64,000 bases of DNA from contig CM041199.1 of NCBI GenBank assembly GCA_023078555.1, positions 2,972,513 through 3,036,512 of the forward strand, read 5' to 3'. This DNA is from Ulva prolifera. Its lineage: Eukaryota; Chlorophyta; Ulvophyceae; Ulvales; Ulvaceae. The translations under genes were made by a program, and so were the position numbers. The first letter of the stretch is position 1; every line of letters begins with the position of its first letter. This document shows, piece after piece, positions 45,939 through 57,680 of the stretch. Below the pieces are notes generated by a model. That model had not been told where the DNA came from. It saw only the letters and a program-made list of their open reading frames with translations, and ran no database searches.

Positions 45939-48900
45939 GGCGTTATGTCTTGAAATAGCACTGCGGAGGGAGTCACAGGCACTGGGCTTGGTGACGTCTT
46001 CTTTGCAATGGCGTGGGATGGACGCTGCTGCGTGCGGTGCAAAGGGAGGCGTCCTCCAGGGCGTTGATTACGACAGTAGCCAGATTGTGGAATTTCCCTG
46101 CAATAAGCTGGTGGCAAGCTGATCGGCTTGAGATTGCCGGTGGCCGGTTTGGAGGATGTGGACTGATGTGGCACTGTGGAGCAGCTGGAGTGGCTTGCTG
46201 CGACGGAACGATTGCGGCAAAATACCTGCAGCTATAGACATCACAATACTGTCAGCTTCGGGGAGTTGCGCTGTCGGTGAGTGCAGCATGCAGCAGCAGT
46301 GACTGTATTCTCCTTTTGAGACTTTGGAACACCTTTGCTGCGCCACAACTCCGCAGGCCGCGATGTATGTGTGACATGTACAGCTCCAAAATCAACTTTA
46401 CCAGAGCTGCACAAAATCCTACGGGGGTTTTACTACGCCAGGCAACAAGAGCTGCAAGGGATGCCGAGAGGACTGAAGACGAATATACATGAAAAACATG
46501 TTGACATGGACGGGACATCCAAAAGCAAATGCTTCGATTACTTAGCTTCCAGGGCAGGTGCCCATATAAACGAGTGTCAGCACAGCATCACTGTTGCTGA
46601 ACTGGAGCGCTGCTGTGTGACCAGAGGGCAGCCAACGCAGAAACGGCACATCGACAACGACAGCAGCAACAACATGCAATAATTATATCAGTGAAGGTTG
46701 CATGATTGTGCCGCGTGCAACTGTTGAGCGGCCACGGCCTCTGGCAGTGGTGTGCCCCCGGACACAGGTCTGCGGAGATCTTTGCCACAGGCATTGCCAT
46801 GCCATTCATCGAATTGATTTATCAAAAGCAAGGGTTTAGCATTTTGTTGCTGGCCCAGTGCAGCGAAAAGATCTGGCGTGGCCTGTGGCTTGGCATTCCT
46901 GCCGTTGTCAGCAACAAATTACCAAGCTTGCACTGGTGAACAAAGACAGCAAGGCGAGTACTGCTGCTCGTGTGCCGTTGCTCGATGGGACCGGAAAGCA
47001 ATACATGACGCCAACACGACTAAAGTTCAGCAGATATTCGAGCTGCACGAATGCCCTGGCGTTCCCGCATTACACACTTGTACGTACTGGCGAACACGTT
47101 GATGCTTGGGAACGCCCAGATTCGAGTTGCCTGGCTATAGGCAGATGAAACCAACCTGTTAACCTCGTTATGCTCGCTGTGTGCTTCTTTTCTGGTAGGT
47201 TCTTGTGCAGCAGGATACGGCGCTCTTCGACGACTCCAGACTAAGCAAGCGTGCGGAGACCAACGCCCGCTTCGACAGACCCGGTTGCAACTTTTCGCCA
47301 AGATTAGAAAATTTAATTTGGGGCCACCAGAAGGTGCGTGAAAGTGTAATGCTGACCTGTAGACACGGCAGGGCTGGTGGAACAGCGCACAGCTGACAAT
47401 CTGGCAGGTCCAGTACACGGTGACCAGAGACCAGCGACCTTTCAAAATCCCAAGGTAATATCTTGTGTGATCAAAGCACTCTTGTGCACATGGGTGCCCG
47501 TGTGCAGGGGCTGTCATAGACCAATCAACCAGCAGTCTTGCGGCACAGTTGATGTGGTATTCTCGGCGATATGACACAAGTTGTTAGGTGTATATCCCTT
47601 GACTCTAGGTACTGTGAGGTGTGAATATTCATTTGGTCAGTGCACACACTGCTTGTGCACGTGTGCTGGTGTACTTGAATGACAAGTGAGACCCTTCGTT
47701 GAATTTGCTGGAGCCGCCGGCCTCTCTTCCCAATGTTTAATCTCCACGTGAACTTACAAATTGCTCTCTATCTGCCAGCAGTCGATCCTTAGCTCGCTAT
47801 GCTTCTCGGTTGGCGACAGTCACGCTAGCGGGTTCTGTCATCTGAATGTGAGACTTAGTGCCGTCCACATTATTTCAGGATGACGCTCTGACGATTGCAA
47901 CGATCGACAATCTCACATCATCATGGGCGCAGAATGCATGCACCGGTTGCCGACGCTTTTCTGTTGTGAGATGAGACTTCAGCGCCGCTGTGTTACCAGG
48001 ACCAAGTCGGAGCGGCAGCGGACAGCGCACAGCAACACATTGCAAGACAGTCACTCCAGTACTGGATTCCAACGCAGAACAACCCAAACTCATCCGAGCT
48101 ATTCTGGCTCGGCCTAAAAACAATATACTGCAGTACCCCCCAGCAGACAACCACCCCTGCCGCCCATGGGCTCCCCCCAAAATAAAGCAGCTGCAGAATG
48201 GAAGCCATACACAAAACGTCTTCAATCTCCTGCTACACACCCACAGTGGTAAAGGTATCCTGATGTTCTTGGATCTTCTTTGGCCTGCAACCTCCGCTCA
48301 CAAGATCGCTCCCCAGGTTTCAGCTGTGATATTCCTTCTGATGAAGACTCAGGGATCAATGCAGATCTGGATTCATTCGTCGGATACATACGCGTCACCG
48401 TCATGCAGCGTTCTCCTTACACAAACCACACTTGTGGGTCACCGTGGGTGATGAACACAATATGACAGCTGTCGCCACAGTTTGACACTGCCTTGCATCC
48501 CGTACTGTGCCACCACTACTCCATACACCTGCAGCCACGCCCGAGCAGTGCCACTCACACAACAGCCGAAATACATTGCAACATTCGAGCCGTAACTGCA
48601 ACCCAACAGCGCAGGAGGCAGGGAAACTGTGCACGGAGTTACGCAGTGTCAACGTAACCAGCCGAGCCTTCCACCATGGCTGTGTGGGAACAGCCCACAT
48701 AGAACAAGTGGCAGTTTACACACATCGGGCCACTGTATGGCAGAGCAACCACAGTATACAAGCAGCACCATCATGGGGAAGCGTTGACCTTCGCTGCGAG
48801 TCAATCACAAGCACAGATGCATGCATCTGCATCTGCTGCACCACAAACCTCTGCTATACCACCACCCCCGAACACCTGGCCGCCGAGAGCAGAACACTCT

Positions 48901-49574
48901 CTTGACATACCACACGCATCCTCACTTGCACAAACGCACAGGGCTAGTCCCCGCAGTCACGTGTAGCGCTTGCGCTGTGAGCATGAGACGCCGATCCTTT
49001 ATTCTTTTTTCCCATCATACGTGCTGGCTCGCCGAGTCGACTTGGGGGGCCTCCGCGTCGTGGATGATCCATCAGACAAACGCGTAGTGGAGCCCGCTGC
49101 CGTGATGCTGTCTCGATGCCGGTCGAGCTCATGGCCACAAGCGACAGCCCCTGTGTGGCAAATGCATGAGAGCAGTTTTCAACCAAACGAGTGTGGCACG
49201 ATTGCCCCTCCGGCGGTCTTGCCCCGCAACGGTCACTGGCGTGGCTACAGGAGTGGTCGGTGGACCCTGCAGGAACCACAGCTACAGCGGCATTTCCACT
49301 GCTAGGGGTTTGTCTGATTGAATGAGTTGAGTCTCTCGCGTCAGACTCATTCATCAATGCCTGTTCCTCCACTGACCCATCCACCCTACATCGTACCGCA
49401 CAATGCCCACACAATGCCGATAAGCACCTGAATAAGACCCACATCATCATTGTGAGCACGCATGGAGCTTCTGTCCTCACGCACCCAGCTAAGGACAGTC
49501 AAGCATACACTACGCCCCTGTTCGCTTGTTGGTGAGTGCCCTCAGCCGCCCGTCCCCATCCCCCCCACCAGAGC
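45939..49574. other. 3.6 kb spacer between genes F and G
   Basis: This stretch is less GC-rich than the genes. No exon is supported. A frame at 46335-46682 (plus) includes LPELHKILRGFYYARQQELQ, which looks protein-like but has no partner. Near 47985-48060 GTGTTACCAGGACCAAG resembles a badly decayed LINE tail. A 178-codon minus frame at 48944-49480 shows no motif. Confidence 0.35.
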
Positions 49575-51394
49575 CTACCGCGAGATGAGGCCGTCAGGCA
49601 ACGCGAATTGCGCAAACAGCACGAACGGTGCGACCGGCGCAAAGAACACCCACACCGGTGCGCCGATCGTCGTGTGGATTCCCGCCGCAAACGCGCTCAG
49701 CAGCAGGAACGCGACCGCCGACACCAGAGCCTGCAGGAACAAATGCAGCGCCCCCGGCGACCGCCTAGCCCGCACGCTGCCGCCGCTGGCGCCTCTTCCC
49801 GCGTCTGCTGCACTCCAGCGGCGGCGGCCAAAGCGCCGGCCGCCCTTGCCCCCCTCCTCCGTCGAGACCGCGTCAATACCGGACCCCTCTTCATCCGATG
49901 CCGTGTCTAATGCGGCGTCCGCCGCCGCCGTGCCCGGCTTCTGACTGAAGTGCGAGACCGACACCGCCTCCATCCCGGATGGCACAACATTCAGAGCGTC
50001 CGCCTTCACCGCCACCATCCGCAAGCCCCCTGTGGCCCCACGGCCACCGGCGGCTACGCCGCCGGCGGCCGGCGGCGGCCCGTCGCGCGGCAGCGGCGCG
50101 CCGTCGACCGCGTCCTTCGCGGCGCGATCGTGCACGAGGCGCATGTAGACGTACCCGAGCGCAAGTGCGGAGTACAGCGCCCACATGGCAAACATGACGT
50201 CGTTGCTGGCGTCGAGCAGCGCAAAGACACCGGTCCAGAGGGACCAGGCGGCGAGGTACTCGGAGGGGAGGATGCGGCGGAGGCGGGCGAGGAAGGGGTC
50301 CGGGCGGAGGTCGCCGTGGCGGGCGAGGGCGCGCAGCACGTCGTCCTGCATGCCCGCGATGGCCTGCCGCGCCGCCGCGCGGTACTGCTGCGCGATCGCC
50401 CGTTCCTTCTCCGCCAGCTTCCTGACTGCATGCATGTCGCCCTTTGGTGGCAGCGCCCAGGTTGCGGCGCCAGATTGAATGCAGTGAACAGAGAACGCCA
50501 GGTCGTATGCGCTGTGCTGGTACAGGGTGGGCCAGGGGGCACCGGTACAGGATGGGCCAGGGGGCACCGGTACAGGGTGGGCCAGGGGGTACTGGTCACA
50601 CCGGCAACTCAGCTTGCCTGACTGTCTTCTCGCAGTGTGGCGCAGACGCGCCTCCGCGGTGTGAGCGCTGATCGTCACAGCACATAGCACAACTCGACAC
50701 GGCTGATGACTGCCAGTGTGTTGTATGCGTCAATGTACAGTTCCGGCGACTCAATCCGCATGCGATATGCATACAATTCTCAGGCAGGACTTGTACCAAG
50801 TCCCCTCCCCCCCCCCCCTTTATTTTTTGCCATTGTTTCGAATGCACAAGGTGGCTGCAGCGGTGGCGCCGCCTGTACCACTTCATGCCACCTGCAACGC
50901 CGTTCACACGCACAGGGCTGATGTGGGTCACACGCACGTAGCCGCTGCCGTAAGCGTGGCGCACCGAGGATGTCTGTGGCCTTGTCGCACGCAACCATCC
51001 GCAAATCCGCCACACCCTCGTCCCCCAGCCGCACGGCTGCCAGCCCGGGCCCAAGCATCGGCTCCGACGGCGCCGCCGTGTCCGCCGAGACGAGCGCCGG
51101 CAACGCGCTCGCCGCGCCGCCGCCGCCGGCGATGCTGCCGGAGGCTGCCAGCAGCTGCTGCTGGATGTCGGCAGTGTCCACCGTGTCTGCCACAGCAGCC
51201 GCGGCGGTGGCAGCGTTACCGATGTGGGGGCCGCCGGCGGGGCCGCCGGCCGGCGCGCCGAGCGCAGCCGCGACGGCCTGCAGGCGCTCGAGTGTCTGCA
51301 GCGCGGCCTGCGTGGCCGCCGCGACGTCGGCGACCCTCACGGCGCGGCGCTCGGCAATGAGGTCTTCAGTTTGAAGAAGTAGGCCGAGGGTCAT
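49575..51394 (-). CDS. Array gene G: four-helix membrane protein, second subfamily
   Basis: Exons 51394-50965 (430 nt) and 50425-49575 (851 nt, TAG) join in phase 1 through donor CGGTGCGC and acceptor GCATGCAG and give 426 residues. The start is MTLGLLLQTEDLIAERRAVR. The distal exon parallels gene F: RKLAEKERAIAQQYRAAARQ, LRRILPSEYLAAWSLWTGVF, MFAMWALYSALALGYVYMRL, a linker with an EEGSGIDAVSTEEGGKGGRR segment, FLQALVSAVAFLLLSAFAAG, HTTIGAPVWVFFAPVAPFVL and FAQFALPDGL. Near-identical membrane parts and a divergent linker show that the helices are constrained and the linker is not. The intron carries a 3 x 25-bp repeat and a C run. A LINE fragment ends only 37 bp before the start codon, so the promoter or 5' UTR includes LINE sequence. 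Confidence 0.82.
50521..50595 (+). repeat. Three copies of a 25-bp repeat in the intron of gene G
   Basis: Units start at 50521, 50546 and 50571 (TACAGGGTGGGCCAGGGGGC core) with two to three differences. The matching intron of gene F has no such repeat. Confidence 0.9.
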
Positions 51395-51430
51395 GATTTT
51401 GGCTTCAGCAGCTGCAGGTATGTATGTATG

Positions 51431-51849
51431 TAGTTACAAAGGACAGAGGCCGGGCAGCGAGCCATCGCTAGGAATTCACACGCATATCCACTCACGCAGT
51501 CATGGCACTAGGCCGGGCACGAGCACGTACCACAGCCCTACCGGTGATGCCAGCCAAAGATTGAAGCCCTGCACGGAGCACAAGAGCATTCCCCTTGCAC
51601 AACGCCACACTCAACCGGCGCAGAGCATTCGTCACAAACAAAGCACGGTTCACCTTACCACACCGAGACGCAACCTCCGCCAGCCGATTCAAGTGATTCA
51701 TGGCAGGCCGCCCCAAGCGACCATGCGTCTCATGCGACAACGGCACGAAACTATACGCATCAGGGTCGTACAAACGATAAGCAGTGCGTTTCTGCACGTC
51801 CCGCGTCTCCGCAGCACCCCCGTCCTCGCGGGCCGCACGGCCGCAAGGT
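51431..51849 (-). mobile_element. LINE endonuclease C-terminus and 3' UTR, directly upstream of gene G
   Basis: On the minus strand it encodes ARE-DGGAAETRDVQKRTAY, then SFVPLSHETHGRLGRPAMNH, LNRLAEVASRCGKV and LSVALCKGNALVLRAGLQSL, ending PSAMTA, followed by a short 3' UTR ending GTCCTTTGTAACTA. It is the better preserved relative of 2903-3223 and belongs to the same broad RLE-type family as 30880-32155. GTATGTATGTATG lies on both sides (51418-51430 and 51850-51862), a possible 13-bp target-site duplication, although the word is simple. Confidence 0.8.
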
Positions 51850-51856
51850 GTATGTA

Positions 51857-51900
51857 TGTATGCATGATTACATAGCCGTATCCATTTGGACATTGACAAC
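51857..51900. repeat. 44-bp sequence identical to 22248-22291
   Basis: See the copy at 22248. Here it starts within the flank of the LINE fragment. Confidence 0.85.
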
Positions 51901-54794
51901 AGGTGGTGTTGAGGTGGTGTTGAGCTCTGGAGGGCGTGGACGGAGGGCGTGCGGTGGCACTACAGTCGACGCTGATTGGCTGTGGACTGGTATGCAGGCG
52001 CTCAGGTGGATGTGCCTGTGGCTGATGTGTCCGATGACCCAGGTCTGTGGGATTGCAGCTATGGCACAGGCGGGGCGATGAGGGTGCAGGTGCAGCTGTT
52101 GTGGTTGTTCTAGTGCCTGGCAGAGACGGAATTGGAGGATGGCCTGCAGCAGATTTTTTTTGTTGGTGGAGGTGTTTGACTTTGCAGCGACATGAGGCAG
52201 GCCTGGGCAGCTGTGGCTCACTGTGCTTTGTATTGAGTTTGTCTGAGCCGTGACGAGAGTTGATGCCTCATGCGTGTGTGGCGACAAACGTTGCTACGAA
52301 TCCTGTCAGTGTATCTCGTATCCGCCCTGGCTCGGGTCACTTGTCGGTCACTGTATGCTCTCGCCTGCATAAGTCTGCGCAAGCAAGGGGACTGGAGATG
52401 CACCCAGTACCATGGTCAAGTCTAATGCCACAATGCTAGCTTCTGTCATGAGCCAGAGTAAGAGACATATCCCTGGAGGATATGAATCTCTGCAAACTTG
52501 AGCGAGATGCTTCCCGGACGCAAGTCCCAGTCGAGACGACAGTGCCTGGAGGTGTATGGCTATGACATTTGACAGCACCAGGAACTGAGGCGAGATACGT
52601 GGACCACCTCGAGCGCGAGATATGTTGAAGCGAGCAAGTGAAACTCACTCGTTCGAAAATTGCTTGGAATATGCCGGTGATATAGTATCTGCACAACCGA
52701 CAACGGCTACGTGTTCCTTTTGAGCGGTTCAAAGAGGACACCGAATAATACCTCGAGATATACATGACGAGCTTTCCGGGGCTGAAGCAGCGAGCGCCCA
52801 TCAAAGCATCGCAGGCTACGCGATTGCAGCTCCATGACACGCTTAAACATAACATCAACATGGTGCAAAGCATATGTGACAATTGGGTTAGATGCCGTTG
52901 GCATATTTCGGTGATCCAGTCCACGACGCAGCTGGCCGAGTTGGTGTCACCCACCGAGCCCTTGACATCGTCCGCAGCACCAAATCGAACACGGACACAG
53001 TGAACGCATACAGTCCATAGACCATTACGAAGATCGCTCGATGACGAGTACAGGGAAACAGGAGCACCTTGGCCATGCTGCTGCAAGTTGCAGCGAGCGT
53101 GTGCCAACGATGCTACTGAGCTGCAACATGCGTGCCAGTGGAGTGCACGCTCACGAATGGAGCCGCTCGGGCCCGCTGACCGAGCAGGGCCAGTCGCGCC
53201 GTGCCATTGTCCTCAAACCCGTGTACGCAATGTGGTAACGTTCGTGCTTCAGGTTGCATGTGCTGGTACATGGACGTCGACCAGCAAACGCTTGCAGGTT
53301 CCTGGTTCAGGCCGGAAACTGGTGTCAGGCTGTGAGACACAGTGTGAAACGATACCTTGCTAGTTGATACTTGTCTTTGCCTACTCCGTGCGGCTCTCCT
53401 GTGGTTGTCGGAGGGGCTGTCGTCGCGGACGTTCCTGCAGGCAACGCAGTTCAGGCCTAGTCCAGTTTGCGCGAGGCATCCAGATATCAATCGCCTGTCC
53501 AACAATTCTGACAAATAGGATTGTACTCTGCCTTCTTGCAAGGGTATTGATTGCTGCTTTTCCGACAAGACGAGGCCAGATTGATGATCCGACGCTTCGG
53601 CGGGTGTAGTGACGCCTCGCTGACCAGTTGTCGTCTATATAATGATTGTCACGGCCCAATTGCTTATTAGCACAACCAGGCTGTCCCTGCTGTCCGATTC
53701 CAAGGTGTCGTGATGTACCGCCTTTGCCGTTCGATCGCCTCGAGCCTGATCCTTGGCCTCAGGGAACCTACCGTTGCCACCACCAGTAATAATGCCACTT
53801 TTCGGAGATCATTTTTGACCAGGCGTTTGCTTTGTTGCCGGTTCTTCACGTCTTGCTGAGTTTGTCCATGCAGCACCAGACCGTGTGCCCGTGAGGTGAA
53901 TGCTCTGGTAGCTCCAGGCTGTCTCTCATCACAATTACGTTTTTCTAGCTGTAGAACGTCAGACGCCGTTCCGTCAGGCCCAGGTCGGGTCGTGCTACTG
54001 TAAACATAACATCGACCCGCCCAAACTCTTCTAAAGCTGCAAAGCCTGGCAGCTCGCGGTTCTTCGGATACTGAGCGACCATAGATCACCCAGCAACGAG
54101 CACTTCTTGTGTCATACTACACCTAGCAGCACATCTTTTACTTCCATCACGCCACCGCTGCACAGGCCCGAGCACTTGCGGCCCTCGGCCCTCCGCCACC
54201 ATCTCGGCCAGGCCCAGGCCTTGTGCCTTTGCAAGCCTCTGTCAGTTGGTCGACTGACTTGTGTGCCTTGGGGCAAGAAATCACAACTCGAGTCTGGTGT
54301 GTGATCGGGTGTTGCCGTGTTGTGGTGTCGGTACTGCCAGCTGTGAAAGATTGGACCCATGCACCTTGCACTGGCTACAAAAAACCGCACTGAAATGGCT
54401 CCGGATGTAGACCCACATCCATGCAGGGCTGCTGCATTTGCCCGTCCCACTCTGCGCCATACGGTCTCTCCTACAGCCCAGCTAATCAGGCTTCGATCTA
54501 GATGGTAAGTGTTCTTCCCCCATCTTCTTAGTCAAATATTACCGAATCAATACGATAAGATCAAGTAAATGCCGTCAGTGTTTCATCCCGCGGTTCTCCG
54601 ATGCTGGAATGGCGCCACGACGAATGCCAGCTAGCACAGCAGAATGCCAGCAGCCCTCCACACACGCACTGCTACACCGATGGCGTGCTGCCACTGATGC
54701 CAGCAACCCCAGGCGCACCCAACAGACAACCTCAGACAATGGCATACCAAGCCGACTGTTGAGGAAGACGTGCAGCATTCGTGCTTCAGCCTTC
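51901..54794. other. 2.9 kb without a supportable gene
   Basis: Composition is closer to 50% GC than in the array. The 223-codon minus frame at 52436-53107 and the 140-codon minus frame at 53667-54089 (with NDLRKVALLLVVATVGSLRP) show no recognisable family or spliced partner. Confidence 0.35.
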
Positions 54795-54807
54795 ACAGTT
54801 CCGCCCC

Positions 54808-54989
54808 TCCCTCGCTGACCGGGCGTCGGCTGCGGCTCGGGCGCTCTGCTGGCCGGCACGTGCCACCTCTTCCGCGTGCCCGGATGCCGCACACATGCCG
54901 CAGGTGCTGGGCGTGCTCTGTCCTGAGTGGGCCGGCGAATGACGGGGCTGCCATGTTACTCCGCCGCTCAGGGTGCAGGATTGCAGCCT

Positions 54990-55032
<43 letters not shown>

Positions 55033-55388
55033 CTGGGGGGCGGGCCCCGGCGCGGGGGCGCGGGCCACAGCGGCTTCCGCACTGGGTCGGCTCCGACCGG
55101 GCTTCCAGCTTGGGCCGCCGCAGCCGCGCGGGCGGCAGGGTCGTGCTGCGTGCGGGCGCAGGGGTGCGTGTGTTGCGGGGATATGTAGCGGGGACGTGTG
55201 TGTGGGTGTGGGGTGTGTGGGTGCGTGTTCAGTGGGGCTGAGGCGGGGTGCTTGTTGTGACTTGGCCCTGCGTGCGGGCGGATTCGAGGTGGCTGCCGCT
55301 CTCCAGACGCGCGTGCTTTGGTTTTTTCGTGTGCTTCCTCGTTGTCCGGGCGGTGCTACCGGCCCCTCCGGCTGTGTCCTTGTAACAA
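54808..55388 (+). mobile_element. 581-bp LINE 3' UTR copy with 13-bp target-site duplication
   Basis: The 13-bp word ACAGTTCCGCCCC is present at 54795-54807 and 55389-55401. The insert has the family order: GC-rich part, homopolymer (42 G at 54990-55031), TG-rich part, pyrimidine-rich end CTGTGTCCTTGTAACA. It aligns with 21560-22152. No coding part of the element is kept. Confidence 0.88.
54990..55031. repeat. 42-base G homopolymer inside the LINE copy
   Basis: An uninterrupted run of G, the longest homopolymer in the window. It could form G-quadruplex structure. Confidence 0.9.
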
Positions 55389-55401
55389 ACAGTTCCGCCC
55401 C

Positions 55402-57680
55402 CGTGGCCACCTCAGGGGTTCCCCTGAACGCCCCCTTCCGCGGTCAAGTGGCTCTCCCCGCAACAGCACTCCACTGCCTTCCACCACAGCTGCAGCAGAC
55501 ATTGCGGAACCAACTCTCACAGCTGTGCATGTCCTCACCCCTTTCACCAGCACCCTCATCCACGCCCGTCGCCACGACCCCGTCAGCCACTCATCCAAAG
55601 CGCATGGCTCCGCTGCTATTCACACTGCGCGTATCCAATGGATTCTCCGACAAGGCTGCAGCCAGCCTGATGTGCATGCTACCGGTGAGGAAGCGGCGCG
55701 GGTGTGGGGGTCTATGGCCGCTGAAACGACAGCCGTTGACACGTTTGTTGAGCGTGAAGTCCGCGGCGGAGGCGGCGGCCCATGGGGGGACAGGCGGCAC
55801 AGGTGGCCATGGACGCAACACGCATGCGCCCGTGGCTGAAGTGCTACCCATGCTTTGGTGCAGTGGGAAGTGGCTGCAATGGCCACTGGAGGTAAATGAG
55901 GTGTGCAAATGTCCGTTGCTGTGACCCAGTACAGCTGATATCTCTCAGATTCGCGGTGCCTTTTGTACCATTGCATGCACTGCATGGTATGCCATGCAGA
56001 CACGGCTGTGCGCAGGAGAGGGGCTGTAGTAGAGGGACTCCACCGCTGCAGCTGCTGCAGCTGGTGCACCATGCATGCCTGCCCGGCCTAGGTATACCAG
56101 GCAACAGCCCCGGGGCAGGCCCCAGGGCTGCTGGGCGACGTACAGCGCAAGGAGCTTGGTGATCTCGTGTGAAGCTGACCCGGTTGACTGTGTCTATTTG
56201 AGATTGTTCTTCGTTCAGGGAGAGTGCCGAAGTCTCTGGGCTGTGCTGTGCTTCAGTCTGATGCCGCAGCGCCACCTGCCTCGTCCTCTGAGTGCTCGTC
56301 AGACGGAGGCACCTTGCCGCGGTGGGCTTGCTTCAGACGCGCAGGTATATAACATGTGTCACTGGCAGGTGTGCCCGCAGCTGCGGGTGCCTTTTGCGGG
56401 CTGCAGCTGCGTGCACGCCAGTGTTAAGTCGCTTTGCAGCATTTCAAGGGCAACCACGCGCAAAGTACCTCTGAATAGTCGGAATTGTTACGTACGGTCA
56501 GGCCTGGCGACCACGCAGATCCAGCCCAGTGCAGGAAGCTGCGCCCGCGTCGCGGTGGGCAGGCTCGCCCGCCCCAGGCGCACACCACGTCAACTGAGCA
56601 AAGATAACTCAATGATTATCAGATTGGTGTGTCGTCGGGGCTACGTCAGGTAGCAGGCTGATCAGCTACAGTGGAGGACGGGAGACGCAGGCAGCGGAAA
56701 GTGTGTCCCTGCGTCTCAAGCCTCTCAACCACCATCGGTTGGCATGCAAACAAGCAGCAGGGCATAGCTTCCGGAGAGTCACGCCTGCCGTGTAGTCCAC
56801 CAAGAGCGCCACGATGACGCGGTTGAGGAACTGGCGCTGCAGTGGTAGCTGTGTCCTTTGCTGGCGTTGACCCACACTAGAGCAGCGGCTACGCTGGCTC
56901 CTGCCTGTCTGTTCACCGAGACTCTGCTCGCTTTCGAGTTGTGGCCCATAACTGGCATCGCTGCTGCGCACAGTTTGACCACGGTCGCCACTGGCCTCGC
57001 CAGGAAGCGCGACACCGGTCCGCAGCGACACCGCTTCGTTGGTGGAAACTGAGTTCGTAGACTCGCGTCTCGGATGATATGTGTTCCCGAATGGAATGGT
57101 AACAAGATGAGATCGTGGGCCATTCAGTCGAAACAACCACAGGCTTGCGGCCTGTGGTGTCGTTCGAAGATGAGGCCGTCTCGGGTGCATAAGATAGTGC
57201 GTGCGCTCCATGGAGTGTGGATGTTGTAGCACCCTATTACTGCAGCACATCGGAGCAGAGAGCATCGAGTAGGTTGAGCACACACAGTCTGCAGAGCGCT
57301 GCAGAGCTGGCGGGCCTGCACGCATGCCTTCGATGCAGCACACGCATGGTGGGCAGCTGGCCGTGGCATCGCGTCGCGTTTCACACGGCCGCGGGATCAC
57401 GTGAAAGAGAGCACCCCTTGCGCATTGTGGCGTGAGGGCAGTCGCGCGTGCTGGCTCCGCAATGCGCACGGCGCATGCCTGCGCGCGCATACATCTCCCT
57501 GACGACCTGCAACTGCGGCAATTGCAACTGCGTATCGATGGTGGGAACGTGAGCGCAGCATTCAGCGCGCTTATGGCAGGGGAATCTTACGCACCATTAC
57601 GACAAGTACTGTAGAATGTGGATATAGCCCTGGCGTCGCCAAAGCCCGCATGGCTGAGCCCGGTGGACAGGGCCTCATCC
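55402..57680. other. 2.3 kb without a supportable gene
   Basis: Open frames up to 274 codons (56666-57490, minus) lack recognisable motifs. Its end, QFLNRVIVALLVDYTAGVTL, is hydrophobic but unassigned. Confidence 0.35.

Noticed and set aside
46335-46682. Protein-like frame with LHKILRGFYYARQQ
   Set aside because: No start, splice partner or family match; kept only as a remark in the spacer entry.
52436-53107. 223-codon minus frame
   Set aside because: Composition and lack of motifs are those of a chance frame.
56666-57490. 274-codon minus frame
   Set aside because: Rich in Arg, Cys and Ser as expected of an antisense or random frame in GC-rich DNA; no motif.
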